Counted from the stretch's first letter, positions 25,930-34,612 are shown. The stretch is DNA of 64,000 nt from [Mycobacterium] vasticus (GCF_020181595.1 NZ_CP084028.1:362909-426908); one strand, 5' to 3'. Translations and numbers: made by a program. The notes: generated by a model not told the origin, from the letters alone.

Positions 25930-27353
25930 TGCTGTTGCTTTACCAGATACGGCGACACCGTGCTGCGATGTTCGTTGAGATCCAGGTCGCGGCCCAGCGC
26001 CGGGAACGCCCGCTGCGGACAGTTGTCGCGTTCGCAGACCCGGCAGCCCGCCCCGATCGGGGTGGCCGGGACGTCGTGGCCGGCGTGCAGGTCGAGCCCC
26101 TCGGAGTAGACCAGCCGGTGGGCGTGCCGCAGTTCGCAACCCAACCCGATCGCGAACGTCTTGTCCGGCTGGCCCCAGCGTGACGCGCGGCGCTCCACGG
26201 TGCGCGCCACCCACAGGTATTTGCGGCCGTCGGGCATCTCGGCGATCTGCACGCCGATCTTTCCCGGGTTGCCGAACGTCTCGTAGACGTTCCAGAACGG
26301 GCAGGTTCCTCCGCTGGACGAGAAGTGAAAACCGGTGGCCGACTGGCGTTTTGACATATTTCCGGCCCGGTCTACCCGGACGAAGGAGAACGGTACGCCG
26401 CGCATCGCCGGCCGCTGCATGGTGGACAGGCGATGCGCGATGGTCTCGTAGCTGACCCGGTAGAACGCCGAGAGTCGTTCGATGTCGTAGTGGAACGTCT
26501 CGGCGCTGTCGTGGAACTGCCCGTAGGGCAACACGATCGCCGACGCGAAGTAGTTCGCCAGCCCCAGCCTGGCCAGTGTGCGGGAGTCTTTCGAGGTGAA
26601 CTTGCCCTCTTCGACCAGGGCGGAGATCTGGTCGTCGAACTCCAGGTAGGCCAGCTCGGCGGCCATCTTGAACACCCGCTGTCCCCAGGTCAGGTGGTGG
26701 CCCATGTCCAGGGTGCGGGTGGCCGCGTCATAGCGGTGGAGCACCGTCTCGCCCAGGTCGATCCGGCGGTTGATGCGAACACCGTGCTTCTCGGTGAGCC
26801 GATTGGCCAACTCGACGGCCAGCTCGCCCTGATGCCGGCGCATCCGGGTGGCGAGTTCCTCTGCGGCGGTGTCCAATTCGTGCAGGTAGTTCTGCCGCTG
26901 ATAGAAGTAGTCCCGAACCTCCTCGTGCGGCATGGTGATGGCGCCGGTGCCGCTGCCGTCGGAGTAGCGTTCCTCGGTCGCCGCGGCCAGCTGCGCGGTG
27001 GTGATCCGGTAGCGCCGGTGCAGGTTCACCATGGCCCGCGCCAATTTCGGGTGTGCGCTGACCAGTTCGGCCACCTCGGCCAATTCCACGTTGAGGTCCA
27101 GATCGCGATCCATGGCGACCTCGCGCAGTTCGGCGACCAGCCGGGTGTCGTCGTGGGAGGCGAAGAAGGTGGCGTCCACCCCGAACACCTCGGTGATGCG
27201 CAGTAGCACCGCCACCGTCAACGGCCGGACGTCGTGCTCGATCTGGTTGAGGTAGCTCGGCGAGATGTCCAGCATCTGCGCCAGGGCGGCCTGGCTGAAC
27301 CCGCGCTCGCTGCGCAATTGGCGCACTCGGGAGCCGACGTAGGTCTTGGCCAC
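25926..27353 (-). CDS. ramB: RamB, regulator of acetate/glyoxylate metabolism
   Basis: 475 residues. The N-terminal XRE helix-turn-helix (residues 8-60, SQAALAQMLDISPSYLNQIE) is followed by an ImmA/IrrE-like region around 160-270. The C-terminal domain carries GGTCPFWNVYETF and the cysteine cluster GCRVCERDNCPQRAFP. This is the architecture of RamB (M. tuberculosis Rv0465c, nearly equal length), which controls isocitrate lyase and its own gene. aceA is 1.2 kb away. A TAAAGT hexamer ends 7 nt before the GTG, suggesting a leaderless message. Confidence 0.93.
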   Translation of the reverse strand: MAKTYVGSRVRQLRSERGFSQAALAQMLDISPSYLNQIEHDVRPLTVAVLLRITEVFGVDATFFASHDDTRLVAELREVAMDRDLDLNVELAEVAELVSAHPKLARAMVNLHRRYRITTAQLAAATEERYSDGSGTGAITMPHEEVRDYFYQRQNYLHELDTAAEELATRMRRHQGELAVELANRLTEKHGVRINRRIDLGETVLHRYDAATRTLDMGHHLTWGQRVFKMAAELAYLEFDDQISALVEEGKFTSKDSRTLARLGLANYFASAIVLPYGQFHDSAETFHYDIERLSAFYRVSYETIAHRLSTMQRPAMRGVPFSFVRVDRAGNMSKRQSATGFHFSSSGGTCPFWNVYETFGNPGKIGVQIAEMPDGRKYLWVARTVERRASRWGQPDKTFAIGLGCELRHAHRLVYSEGLDLHAGHDVPATPIGAGCRVCERDNCPQRAFPALGRDLDLNEHRSTVSPYLVKQQQ

Positions 27354-27360
27354 CGAGCCG

Positions 27361-27390
27361 ACTTTACCTGCTGCGAAGGCGACATTCGCA
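27361..27390 (-). promoter_or_regulatory. ramB promoter with a TGCGAA-N7-TTCGCA palindrome
   Basis: On the minus strand TAAAGT (27366-27361) is the -10 element, 7 nt from the ramB GTG. TGCGAA (27372-27377) and TTCGCA (27385-27390) form a perfect inverted repeat just upstream. TTCGCA also occurs in the RamB-like sites before aceA, so this is a candidate autoregulatory site. Confidence 0.5.
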
Positions 27391-27437
27391 TTCTTGGCAT
27401 GGCATGATCACTCCCGATCAGAAAACGGGGAGCGTCG

Positions 27438-28256
27438 ATGCGACAGACAGATGAACCGACCGGCCTGGCCAAGGTTTTGATGCCGGTTCCCGACCCGCAC
27501 CCCGACGTTTTCGACCGGCAGTGGCCGCTGCGGGTGGCCGACATCGACCGGCATGGCCGGCTGCGCATGGACGCCGCTGCCCGGCACTCGCAGGACATCG
27601 GCCAGGATCAGTTGCGCGAGATGGGTTACGAGACGACCCACCCGCTGTGGATCGTGCGGCGCACCATGATGGATCTGGTCGCACCCATCGAGTTCCAGGA
27701 CATGCTGCGGGTGCGGCGTTGGTGCTCGGGAACCTCCAACCGCTGGTGTGAGATGCGGGTACGCATCGACGGGAAACGCCGGGGCGGTCTGGTGGAGGCC
27801 GAGTCGTTCTGGATCAACATCAACCGTGAGACGCAGGGGCCGGCGCGGATGTCCGATGACTTCCAGGCCGCGCTCAAGCGCACCACGTCACTGGACCGGC
27901 TGCGCTGGAAGGCGTACCTGAAGGCCGGCAGCCGCGCTGACGCGGCGGAGATCCACCACTACCCGATCCGGTTCACCGACATCGACCTGTTCGACCACAT
28001 GAACAACTCGGTGTACTGGACCGTGGTCGAGGACTACTTGTCGAGTTACCCGGAACTGCTCAAGGCTCCGCTGCGGGTCACCTTGGAGCACGAGGCCCCG
28101 GTGGCGCTGGCGGACAAACTCGAGATCGTCTCGCACGTCCACCCGGCCGGATCGACCGATAAGTTCGGCCCCGAACTGGCCGATCGCACTGTTAGAACGC
28201 TCACATACCTGGTCGGCGACGAGGTCAAGGCGCTGGCCGCGATCTTCCCGCTGTAA
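27438..28256 (+). CDS. Acyl-ACP thioesterase-like protein (Rv0466)
   Basis: 272 residues forming a double hotdog like FatA-type acyl-ACP thioesterases. The first repeat starts WPLRVADIDRHGRLRMDAAARH, the second IRFTDIDLFDHMNNSVYWTVVEDYL, which contains the Asp-His-Asn region of the active site. The predicted activity is release of fatty acids from ACP or CoA. It corresponds to Rv0466 and is divergent from ramB. GGGGAG lies ahead of the ATG. Role in the cell is unproven. Confidence 0.85.
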   Translation: MRQTDEPTGLAKVLMPVPDPHPDVFDRQWPLRVADIDRHGRLRMDAAARHSQDIGQDQLREMGYETTHPLWIVRRTMMDLVAPIEFQDMLRVRRWCSGTSNRWCEMRVRIDGKRRGGLVEAESFWININRETQGPARMSDDFQAALKRTTSLDRLRWKAYLKAGSRADAAEIHHYPIRFTDIDLFDHMNNSVYWTVVEDYLSSYPELLKAPLRVTLEHEAPVALADKLEIVSHVHPAGSTDKFGPELADRTVRTLTYLVGDEVKALAAIFPL

Positions 28257-28267
28257 CACGTTCTAGT

Positions 28268-28283
28268 CAGTACGGGCGTACTG
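28268..28283. promoter_or_regulatory. Perfect palindrome upstream of aceA
   Basis: CAGTACG-GG-CGTACTG (28268-28283) is a perfect 7-bp inverted repeat with a 2-nt centre, 12 nt after the thioesterase stop and about 265 bp upstream of aceA. The loop is too small for a transcription terminator, so it is more like a dimeric repressor site. The factor is unknown. Confidence 0.45.
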
Positions 28284-28364
28284 CTAAAAACGGTGCTGAG
28301 CTGTGTCGATTTGTTACCGACCGGTAGCTTAGCCGCCGCTTTCAACGACGGTCGATCCCGCGAT

Positions 28365-28382
28365 TCTTCGCAATCTTTGCAA
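28365..28382 (+). promoter_or_regulatory. Tandem RamB/PrpR-like sites before aceA
   Basis: TCTTCGCAA (28365-28373) is immediately followed by TCTTTGCAA (28374-28382), a 9-bp direct repeat with one difference. CTTTGCAA is the core of the published RamB target and is close to the TTTGCAAA element of the paralogue PrpR. Both regulate isocitrate lyase in mycobacteria. The rest of the 292-bp gap 28257-28548 shows no reading frame. Confidence 0.6.
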
Positions 28383-28548
28383 TCCCCGTCGCGGCGACTA
28401 GCGGAACTTGGCAACGGAAACGGCTGGACCTGGGCAGATGTGCTGTGCCAAGGTCGGCTTAACACACCAGTGAATCGATCGGGGTGTTAACAAGTCCGGC
28501 AAGCTCCGGTGGTCCCCGGCCGATCGACAACGCAGAAGGAGCGCATCC

Positions 28549-29835
28549 ATGTCGACCGTTGGCACGCCGAAGAGCGCAGAGCAGATCCAGCACGACTGGG
28601 ACCACAACCCCCGGTGGAAGGGCGTCACCCGCACCTACACCCCGGCCGACGTCGTCGCGCTGCAGGGCCACGTCGTCGAGGAGAGCACGCTGGCTCGCCG
28701 CGGCGCCGAGGTGCTCTGGGAGCAGCTCCACAGCATGGACTACATCAACGCCCTGGGCGCGCTGACCGGCAACATGGCCGTCCAGCAGGTCCGGGCCGGC
28801 CTCAAGGCCATCTACCTGTCCGGGTGGCAGGTCGCCGGTGACGCCAACCTGTCCGGCCACACCTACCCCGACCAGAGCCTCTACCCGGCCAACTCGGTGC
28901 CGCAGGTGGTGCGCCGGATCAACAACGCGCTGCTGCGCGCCGACGAGATCGCCAAGGTCGAGGGCGACACCTCGGTCGACAACTGGCTGGCACCGATCAT
29001 CGCCGACGGTGAGGCCGGCTTCGGTGGCGCGCTCAACGTCTACGAGCTGCAGAAGGCGATGATCGCCGCGGGCGTCGCCGGCAGCCACTGGGAGGACCAG
29101 CTGGCCTCGGAGAAGAAGTGTGGACACCTGGGCGGCAAGGTGCTGATCCCCACCCAGCAGCACATCCGCACCCTGACCTCGGCCCGTCTGGCCGCTGACG
29201 TCGCTGACGTCCCGACCGTGGTGATCGCGCGCACCGATGCCGAGGCCGCCACCCTGATCACCTCCGACGTCGACGAGCGCGACCAGCCGTTCATCACCGG
29301 TGACCGGACCGCTGAGGGCTTCTACCGGGTGAAGAACGGCCTGGAGCCGTGCATCGCCCGCGCCAAGGCCTACGCCCCTTACGCCGACCTGATCTGGATG
29401 GAGACCGGCACCCCGGACCTGGAGCTGGCGCGCAAGTTCGCCGAGGGCGTCAAGAGCGAGTTCCCCGACCAGATGCTGGCCTACAACTGCTCGCCGTCGT
29501 TCAACTGGCGCCAGCACCTGGACGACGCGACCATCGCCAAGTTCCAGAACGAGCTGGGTGCCATGGGCTTCAAGTTCCAGTTCATCACGCTGGCCGGCTT
29601 CCACGCCCTGAACTACTCGATGTTCGATCTGGCCCACGGCTACGCCCGCAAGCAGATGAGCGCCTACGTCGAGCTGCAGGAGCGCGAGTTCGCGGCCGAG
29701 GAGCGCGGCTACACCGCCACCAAGCACCAGCGCGAGGTCGGTGCCGGCTACTTCGACCGGATCGCCACCACCGTGGACCCGACCTCGTCGACCACCGCGC
29801 TGGCCGGTTCCACCGAAGAGGGCCAGTTCCACTGA
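28549..29835 (+). CDS. aceA: Isocitrate lyase
   Basis: 428 residues, the size of M. tuberculosis ICL1 (Rv0467). The active-site loop [10 protein letters not shown] holds Cys191, and the metal and substrate regions [26 protein letters not shown] and YNCSPSFNW are intact. It splits isocitrate into glyoxylate and succinate in the glyoxylate shunt and, in mycobacteria, also 2-methylisocitrate. AAGGAG precedes the ATG. It lies with ramB, RamB-like sites and fadB2, a setting for growth on fatty acids and acetate. Confidence 0.96.
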   Translation: MSTVGTPKSAEQIQHDWDHNPRWKGVTRTYTPADVVALQGHVVEESTLARRGAEVLWEQLHSMDYINALGALTGNMAVQQVRAGLKAIYLSGWQVAGDANLSGHTYPDQSLYPANSVPQVVRRINNALLRADEIAKVEGDTSVDNWLAPIIADGEAGFGGALNVYELQKAMIAAGVAGSHWEDQLASEKKCGHLGGKVLIPTQQHIRTLTSARLAADVADVPTVVIARTDAEAATLITSDVDERDQPFITGDRTAEGFYRVKNGLEPCIARAKAYAPYADLIWMETGTPDLELARKFAEGVKSEFPDQMLAYNCSPSFNWRQHLDDATIAKFQNELGAMGFKFQFITLAGFHALNYSMFDLAHGYARKQMSAYVELQEREFAAEERGYTATKHQREVGAGYFDRIATTVDPTSSTTALAGSTEEGQFH

Positions 29836-29850
29836 TCTGAGCTGTCTCCC

Positions 29851-29916
29851 GCCGCGAGCGTGCGCAGTTGTACGGTGTTTCCCGAGTGTCGCCGTACAAA
29901 CGCGCACGCTCGCGGC
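29851..29916. repeat. Long intergenic hairpin, copy 1 of a dispersed family
   Basis: Arms 29851-29875 and 29892-29916 pair over 25 bases with two adjacent mismatches (15 bp outer and 8 bp inner perfect). The loop is 16 nt. The outer arm contains GCGAGCGTGCGC and the inner end TTGTACGG. A related hairpin is at 41288-41362. It follows aceA by 15 bp and ends 8 bp before the fadB2 ribosome binding site, so it may attenuate or stabilise the transcript. Confidence 0.75.
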
Positions 29917-29933
29917 CTTGGGTAAGGAGTGTT

Positions 29934-30788
29934 GTGAGCATCCAACGAGTAGGTGTGATCGGAGCCGGCCAGATGGGCGCGGGCATCGCCGAGGTGTCCG
30001 CCCGGGCAGGTGTCGACGTCAAGGTGTTCGAGACCACCGACGCCCTGGTCACCGCCGGCCGCAACCGCATCGTCAAGTCGCTCGACCGTGGCGTGAGTGC
30101 CGGCAAGATCACCGAGCGCGAGCGCGACGACGCCGTCGGCAACCTGACCTTCACCACCGATCTGGCCGACCTGGCCGACCGGCAGCTGGTGATCGAGGCC
30201 GTCATCGAAGACGACACGGTCAAGTCCAAGATCTTCGCCGAGCTGGACCGGGTGATCACCGACCCGGACGCGGTGCTGGCGTCGAACACGTCGTCCATCC
30301 CGATCATGAAGATCGCCGCCGCCACCAAGAACCCGCAGCGGGTGCTGGGCCTGCACTTCTTCAACCCCGTCCCGGTGCTGCCGCTGGTCGAGCTGGTCAG
30401 CACGCTGGTCACCGACGACGCCGCTGCCGCGCGCACCGAGGAGTTCGCCAGCGCGGTGCTGGGCAAGCAGGTGGTGCGCTGTAGCGACCGGTCCGGCTTC
30501 GTGGTGAACGCGCTGCTGGTGCCCTACCTGCTGGCCGCGGTTCGCATGCTCGAGTCCGGATTCGCCACCGTCGCCGACATCGACAAGGCGATCGTCGCCG
30601 GTCTGTCGCACCCGATGGGACCGCTGCGGCTGTCCGACCTGGTCGGCCTGGACACCCTCAAGCTGATCGCGGACAAGATGTACGAAGAGTTCAAGGAGCC
30701 GCTCTACGCCGCGCCGCCGCTGTTGCTGCGCATGGTCGAGGCCGGTCAGCTCGGCAAGAAGTCCGGCCGGGGCTTCTACACCTACTGA
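29934..30788 (+). CDS. fadB2: 3-hydroxybutyryl-CoA dehydrogenase
   Basis: 284 residues from GTG at 29934; AAGGAG (29924-29929) sits 4 nt upstream, which excludes the longer reading from 29868. The NAD site is VGVIGAGQMGAGIAEV (residues 6-21). Catalytic motifs are SNTSSIPI and LGLHFFNPVPVLPLVE. The C-terminal dimer domain ends GKKSGRGFYTY. It oxidises 3-hydroxyacyl-CoA reversibly in beta-oxidation or butyrate metabolism. It corresponds to Rv0468. In M. tuberculosis umaA and pcaA come next; here a TetR gene follows in convergent orientation. Confidence 0.94.
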   Translation: MSIQRVGVIGAGQMGAGIAEVSARAGVDVKVFETTDALVTAGRNRIVKSLDRGVSAGKITERERDDAVGNLTFTTDLADLADRQLVIEAVIEDDTVKSKIFAELDRVITDPDAVLASNTSSIPIMKIAAATKNPQRVLGLHFFNPVPVLPLVELVSTLVTDDAAAARTEEFASAVLGKQVVRCSDRSGFVVNALLVPYLLAAVRMLESGFATVADIDKAIVAGLSHPMGPLRLSDLVGLDTLKLIADKMYEEFKEPLYAAPPLLLRMVEAGQLGKKSGRGFYTY

Positions 30789-30791
30789 CCG

Positions 30792-31505
30792 CTACTGGGC
30801 GTCGCGCTCCCGTCGCCACGGCAATATCGGCGACGGGTGCGACGCGCCGTTGAACTGCTCGCGCGAACCGCCCACCTCGACGATGCCGTACAACGCGCTC
30901 CAGGCGAACATGGTCAGGTAGTCGATCAGCTCGTCGGCGGTCATCCGCGGGTTCAGCAGCCAGGAGTGGGTGGCCAGCTGCACTGCGCCGACGATCATGT
31001 AGGACCATGGCTCGGCGCCGCTGGTATCCATCCCGACCTGGTTCATCCTGATCCGCAGCATGACGGCGAGCATGCGGGCGATGATCCGCTCGGAGTCGGC
31101 GATCACCTTGCTCTTGGCCGCGGAGCTGTTGGCCATCACGAAGCGATACGGCTCGGGTTCGGACGCGACCGTGTCGACATAGACCCGGATGATCTCGCGG
31201 GTCAGGTCGAAACCGTCCAGGTTCGACGACAACGCCTTGGCCATGTTCGGGATCAGCGTGGCCTGCGTGAAACGCATCATCACCGCGGTCGTCAGATCGT
31301 TCTTGTCGACGAAGTAGCGGTACAGCACGGTCTTGGACACGCCGATTTCACCGGCGATCTCATCCATGCTCACATACTGGCCGCGACGCCGGATCGCCTC
31401 GATGGTGCCGTCGATCAGATCATTGCGGCGCTCGACCTTGTGCTGGTGCCAGCGCCGCTTCCTACCGTCGGTTTTGGCGCCACCGGTCCTGAGCTGATCT
31501 GCCAC
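30792..31505 (-). CDS. TetR-family transcriptional regulator (Rv0472c-like)
   Basis: 237 residues from GTG at 31505 (VADQLRTGGAKTDGRKRRW); the longer reading to 31559 lacks support. The helix-turn-helix VSMDEIAGEIGVSKTVLYRYFVDK lies at about residues 48-70, and a large helical ligand domain follows. Basic residues precede the HTH. It corresponds to Rv0472c, next to the DUF445 gene transcribed divergently (162 bp away), which is a probable target. The ligand is unknown. Confidence 0.88.
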   Translation of the reverse strand: MADQLRTGGAKTDGRKRRWHQHKVERRNDLIDGTIEAIRRRGQYVSMDEIAGEIGVSKTVLYRYFVDKNDLTTAVMMRFTQATLIPNMAKALSSNLDGFDLTREIIRVYVDTVASEPEPYRFVMANSSAAKSKVIADSERIIARMLAVMLRIRMNQVGMDTSGAEPWSYMIVGAVQLATHSWLLNPRMTADELIDYLTMFAWSALYGIVEVGGSREQFNGASHPSPILPWRRERDAQ

Positions 31506-31666
31506 TGTTAGGGATTCCCATTCGCTAGACGCTATAGATAATACGGCCCCGTACAGCAAACTTTATGAGCTGGTAACAGTTACCGGTGGTTTAGCGAGCC
31601 TCGACGCAGGAGAGGCGAAGCTGGAACCGACGCATATACCGAGCGGCTGAGATAGCGGATGATGGT

Positions 31667-33004
31667 GTGGTGGTTCATCGAGAGAACAACTCGAAGTGGG
31701 CGCGGGCGGCGGACACCGTGCAGTCGCTGGCGGAGTCCTTTGCCGACGCCGATCCGGTGGCCGACGCCGCGCGATTGCGCGACCTGCGCAGGATGAAAGT
31801 GGTGGCACTGAGCTTCCTGCTCGGGGCCACCGTCGTCTTCCTGGTCTGCCGCTGGGCGCAGTCCGGCGGTGGCGCCGCGACGTGGGTGGGATATGTCGGT
31901 GCGGCCGCCGAGGCCGGCATGGTCGGTGCGTTGGCGGACTGGTTCGCGGTCACCGCGCTGTTCAAGCACCCGCTGGGTATCCCGATCCCGCACACCGCGA
32001 TCATCAAACGCAAGAAGGATCAGCTCGGCGAGGGCCTGGGCACCTTCGTGCGGGAGAACTTCCTGTCGCCGCCGGTGATCGAGACCAAGCTGCGCGACGC
32101 CCAGCTCGCCAGCCGGTTGGGCAAGTGGCTCTCGGAGCAGGAGCACGCCGAGCGGGTGGCCGCCGAGACCGCGACCGTGCTGCGGGTGCTCGTCGAACTG
32201 TTGCGTGACGACGAGGTCGCCTATGTCATCGACCGAATGATCGTGCGGCGCATCGCTGAACCGCACTGGGGACCGCCGGTCGGTCGGATGCTGGGCACCC
32301 TGCTCGCCGAGCATCGCCAGGAGGCATTGATCCAGCTGCTGGCCGACCGGGCGTTCCAGTGGTCGCTCAACGCCGGCGAAGTCATCCAGCGGGTGGTGGA
32401 GCGCGATTCACCGACGTGGTCGCCGAGGTTCGTCGACCATCTGGTGGGCGATCGAATCCACCGTGAGCTCATGGATTTCACCGACAAGGTGCGCCGCAAT
32501 CCCGACCATGAACTGCGCCGCAATGCGACTCGCTTCTTGTTCGAGTTCGCCAACGACCTGCAGCACGACCCGGCGACCATTGCGAAAGCGGACTCGGTCA
32601 AGGACCAGGTGATGGCGCGCGAAGAGGTCGCCAAAGCGGCGGCGACGGCGTGGGCGACGCTGAAGCGATACGTGCTCGAAGGGGTCGACGATCCGTCGGG
32701 GGCCCTGCGGACCCGCATCGCCGCCGCGGTGGTGCAGATCGGTGAGTCGCTGCGCGACGACGTCGAACTGCGCGACAAGGTGGACAACTGGATCGTGCGG
32801 GCCGCCCAGCATCTGGTGGGTCATTACGGGGTGGAGATCACCGCGATCATCACCGAGACCATAGAGCGCTGGGACGCCGACGAGGCCAGCCGGCGAATCG
32901 AATTGCACGTCGGGCGCGACCTGCAGTTCATTCGGATCAACGGCACCGTGGTGGGGTCGCTGGCCGGCCTGGTGATCTACACAGTGGCTCAACTCATGTT
33001 CTGA
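31667..33004 (+). CDS. DUF445 membrane protein (Rv0473-like)
   Basis: 445 residues. An N-terminal membrane pair (VVALSFLLGATVVFLVCRWA and VGYVGAAAEAGMVGALADWFAVTALF) is followed by the DUF445 hallmark HPLGIPIPHTAIIKRKKDQLGEGLG. A long helical cytoplasmic region comes next, and a C-terminal membrane helix ends GLVIYTVAQLMF. Related proteins resemble E. coli YjiN. Function unknown. Its last codons are repeated 140 bp downstream (33009-33149). Confidence 0.85.
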   Translation: MVVHRENNSKWARAADTVQSLAESFADADPVADAARLRDLRRMKVVALSFLLGATVVFLVCRWAQSGGGAATWVGYVGAAAEAGMVGALADWFAVTALFKHPLGIPIPHTAIIKRKKDQLGEGLGTFVRENFLSPPVIETKLRDAQLASRLGKWLSEQEHAERVAAETATVLRVLVELLRDDEVAYVIDRMIVRRIAEPHWGPPVGRMLGTLLAEHRQEALIQLLADRAFQWSLNAGEVIQRVVERDSPTWSPRFVDHLVGDRIHRELMDFTDKVRRNPDHELRRNATRFLFEFANDLQHDPATIAKADSVKDQVMAREEVAKAAATAWATLKRYVLEGVDDPSGALRTRIAAAVVQIGESLRDDVELRDKVDNWIVRAAQHLVGHYGVEITAIITETIERWDADEASRRIELHVGRDLQFIRINGTVVGSLAGLVIYTVAQLMF

Positions 33005-33008
33005 TCAG

Positions 33009-33149
33009 ATGACCGCGAGCATCTACCGCCACTCCCCATGGATGCTTCAGCCCCACGAAGGGCACGCGGTCCCGGGGTGTGTGGCGCTGTGGCCGAGAAG
33101 GCGCTTGGCTGGTCTGGTCATCGACGCCATAGCTCAACTTATGTTCTGA
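33009..33149 (+). other. Decayed duplicate of the DUF445 gene 3' end in a 46-codon frame
   Basis: An ATG at 33009, 5 bp after the DUF445 stop, opens a 46-codon frame ending LAGLVIDAIAQLMF, stop. This matches the C-terminus LAGLVIYTVAQLMF of the DUF445 protein, with mostly third-position differences in DNA. The upstream 32 codons show no similarity to it. It is either the remnant of a tandem duplication or a small membrane-tail peptide. No ribosome binding site is clear. Confidence 0.55.
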
Positions 33150-33163
33150 CCTGCGCTAGCAGA

Positions 33164-33216
33164 GTGCTTGCAAAAGTTAGCACCTGCCCTTATCGTGGTT
33201 GCTGTCAGCAAGCAAC
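33164..33216 (+). promoter_or_regulatory. Promoter with flanking inverted repeats before the XRE gene
   Basis: TTGCAA (33169-33174) and TATCGT (33191-33196), 16 bp apart, form a plausible promoter. GTGCT (33164-33168) and AGCAC (33179-33183) flank the -35 element. TTGCT-GTC-AGCAA (33199-33211) follows the -10 and extends to GTTGCT/AGCAAC (33198-33203/33211-33216). The arrangement fits autoregulation by the XRE protein. Confidence 0.5.
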
Positions 33217-33237
33217 AGTCCACGGAAGGGGTCACCG

Positions 33238-33630
33238 GTGTCTCAGGATGACAATCTCGCCGCAGTGGTGTCCACTGCCGCGGCCGACATCGGCAGCTTC
33301 ATTCGCGCCCAGCGTGAGGCCGCGCAGGTGTCCATGCGGCAGCTGGCCGACAAGGCTGGTGTGAGCAATCCCTATCTCAGCCAGATCGAGCGTGGACTGC
33401 GCAAACCTTCCGCTGACGTCCTCAACCAGATCGCCAAGGCCCTGCGGGTCTCCGCCGAGGTGCTCTACATCCGGGCGGGAATCCTGGAGCCCAGCGAGAA
33501 GAGCGAGGTCCGTGACGCCGTCATCGCAGACATGGCGATCACAGAACGGCAAAAGCAAGTTCTGCTCGACATCTACAACTCCTTCATCCAGCAGAACGAA
33601 GCCAACGATGAGGAGACGACAACTGACTGA
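33238..33630 (+). CDS. XRE-family DNA-binding protein (Rv0474-like)
   Basis: 130 residues from GTG at 33238, with GGAAGG about 8 nt upstream. The XRE helix-turn-helix is MRQLADKAGVSNPYLSQIER at about residues 35-55, followed by a short helical C-terminus. It corresponds to Rv0474, located just upstream of hbhA as here. It probably represses its own promoter through the inverted repeats at 33164-33216 and may control hbhA 61 bp downstream. Confidence 0.88.
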   Translation: MSQDDNLAAVVSTAAADIGSFIRAQREAAQVSMRQLADKAGVSNPYLSQIERGLRKPSADVLNQIAKALRVSAEVLYIRAGILEPSEKSEVRDAVIADMAITERQKQVLLDIYNSFIQQNEANDEETTTD

Positions 33631-33691
33631 TCCTCATTCGTCCTCTTGACCGAACCAACCACGAGAGAACCCAACCCGAAAGGAAGCCACC

Positions 33692-34288
33692 ATGGCTGAG
33701 AACCCGACCATCGAAGAACTGAAGGCACCGCTGTTGGCCGCGCTCGGCGCCGCCGACCTGGCTCTGGCCACCGTGAACGACCTCGTCGCCAACCTGCGCG
33801 ACCGTGCCGAGGACGCCCGTGAGGCCGGCACCAGCCGGGTCGAGGAGAGCCGCGCTCGCCTGACCAAGCTGCAGGAGGAGCTGCCCGAGCAGTTCGCCGA
33901 GCTGCGTGAGCGCTTCACCGCCGACGAGCTGCGCAAGGCCGCCGAGGGCTACGTGGAGGCCGCCAGCGGTCGCTACAACGACCTGGTCGCCCGTGGCGAG
34001 GCCGCCCTGGAGCGGCTGCGCAGCCAGACCACCCTGGACGAGCAGGTTGAGGGTTACGTCGACCAGGCCGTGGAGCTGACCCAGGAAGTGTTGGGCAACG
34101 TGGCTTCGCAGACCCGCGAGGTCGGCGAGCGCGCCGCCAAGCTGGTCGGCATCGAGCTGCCCAAGAAGGAAACCGTCGCCAAGGCTCCGGCCAAGAAGGC
34201 TCCGGCCAAGAAGGCCGCCCCGGCCAAGGCCGCTGCCAAGAAGGCCCCGGCCAAGAAGGCTCCGGCCAAGAAGGTCACCCAGAAGTAA
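33692..34288 (+). CDS. hbhA: Heparin-binding haemagglutinin
   Basis: 198 residues. A long coiled-coil-forming middle (residues 30-135) is followed by a Lys/Ala/Pro-rich C-terminal tail from about 157 (repeats of [11 protein letters not shown]) ending VTQK. This is the HbhA design: a surface-associated adhesin whose methylated lysine tail binds heparan sulfate; in mycobacteria it is also found with lipid inclusions. AAAGGAAG precedes the ATG. It corresponds to Rv0475, with the usual XRE gene upstream. Confidence 0.94.
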   Translation: MAENPTIEELKAPLLAALGAADLALATVNDLVANLRDRAEDAREAGTSRVEESRARLTKLQEELPEQFAELRERFTADELRKAAEGYVEAASGRYNDLVARGEAALERLRSQTTLDEQVEGYVDQAVELTQEVLGNVASQTREVGERAAKLVGIELPKKETVAKAPAKKAPAKKAAPAKAAAKKAPAKKAPAKKVTQK

Positions 34289-34330
34289 CGCAGTTCGACG
34301 CCAGGGACGGTAGCCGCCTAGGCTTGCAAC

Positions 34331-34612
34331 GTGATCGCTGCGAGCCTGGTGGTTATCGTCCTTGGCGTTTTAAAGATTGCCGTGTTCGCCACGGCGGTCT
34401 ATGCATTCGTCCATGCGGCCATGCAACGTGCCGACGCCTACACCGCCGCCGACAAGCTGACCAAGCCGGTATGGCTGGTGATCCTGGGTGTGTGCGGGTT
34501 GCTCGCGCTGATCTTTGATGTGATGGGTATGGCCATCGCGGCCTGCGCCGCAGGCGTCTACCTGGTCGACGTCCGGCCCAGACTGCTCGAGGTCCAGGGC
34601 AAATCCCACTAG
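34331..34612 (+). CDS. DUF2516 small membrane protein (Rv0476-like)
   Basis: 93 residues with two membrane segments ([20 protein letters not shown] and [20 protein letters not shown]) and a short C-terminal segment. TAGGCT (34319-34324) lies 6 nt before the GTG, which suggests a leaderless message. It overlaps the following gene by 1 bp. It corresponds to Rv0476. Function unknown. Confidence 0.8.
   Translation: MIAASLVVIVLGVLKIAVFATAVYAFVHAAMQRADAYTAADKLTKPVWLVILGVCGLLALIFDVMGMAIAACAAGVYLVDVRPRLLEVQGKSH

Noticed and set aside
28268..28283. Transcription terminator after the thioesterase gene
   Set aside because: The 2-nt centre is too small for an RNA loop and no U-tract follows, so an operator is more likely.
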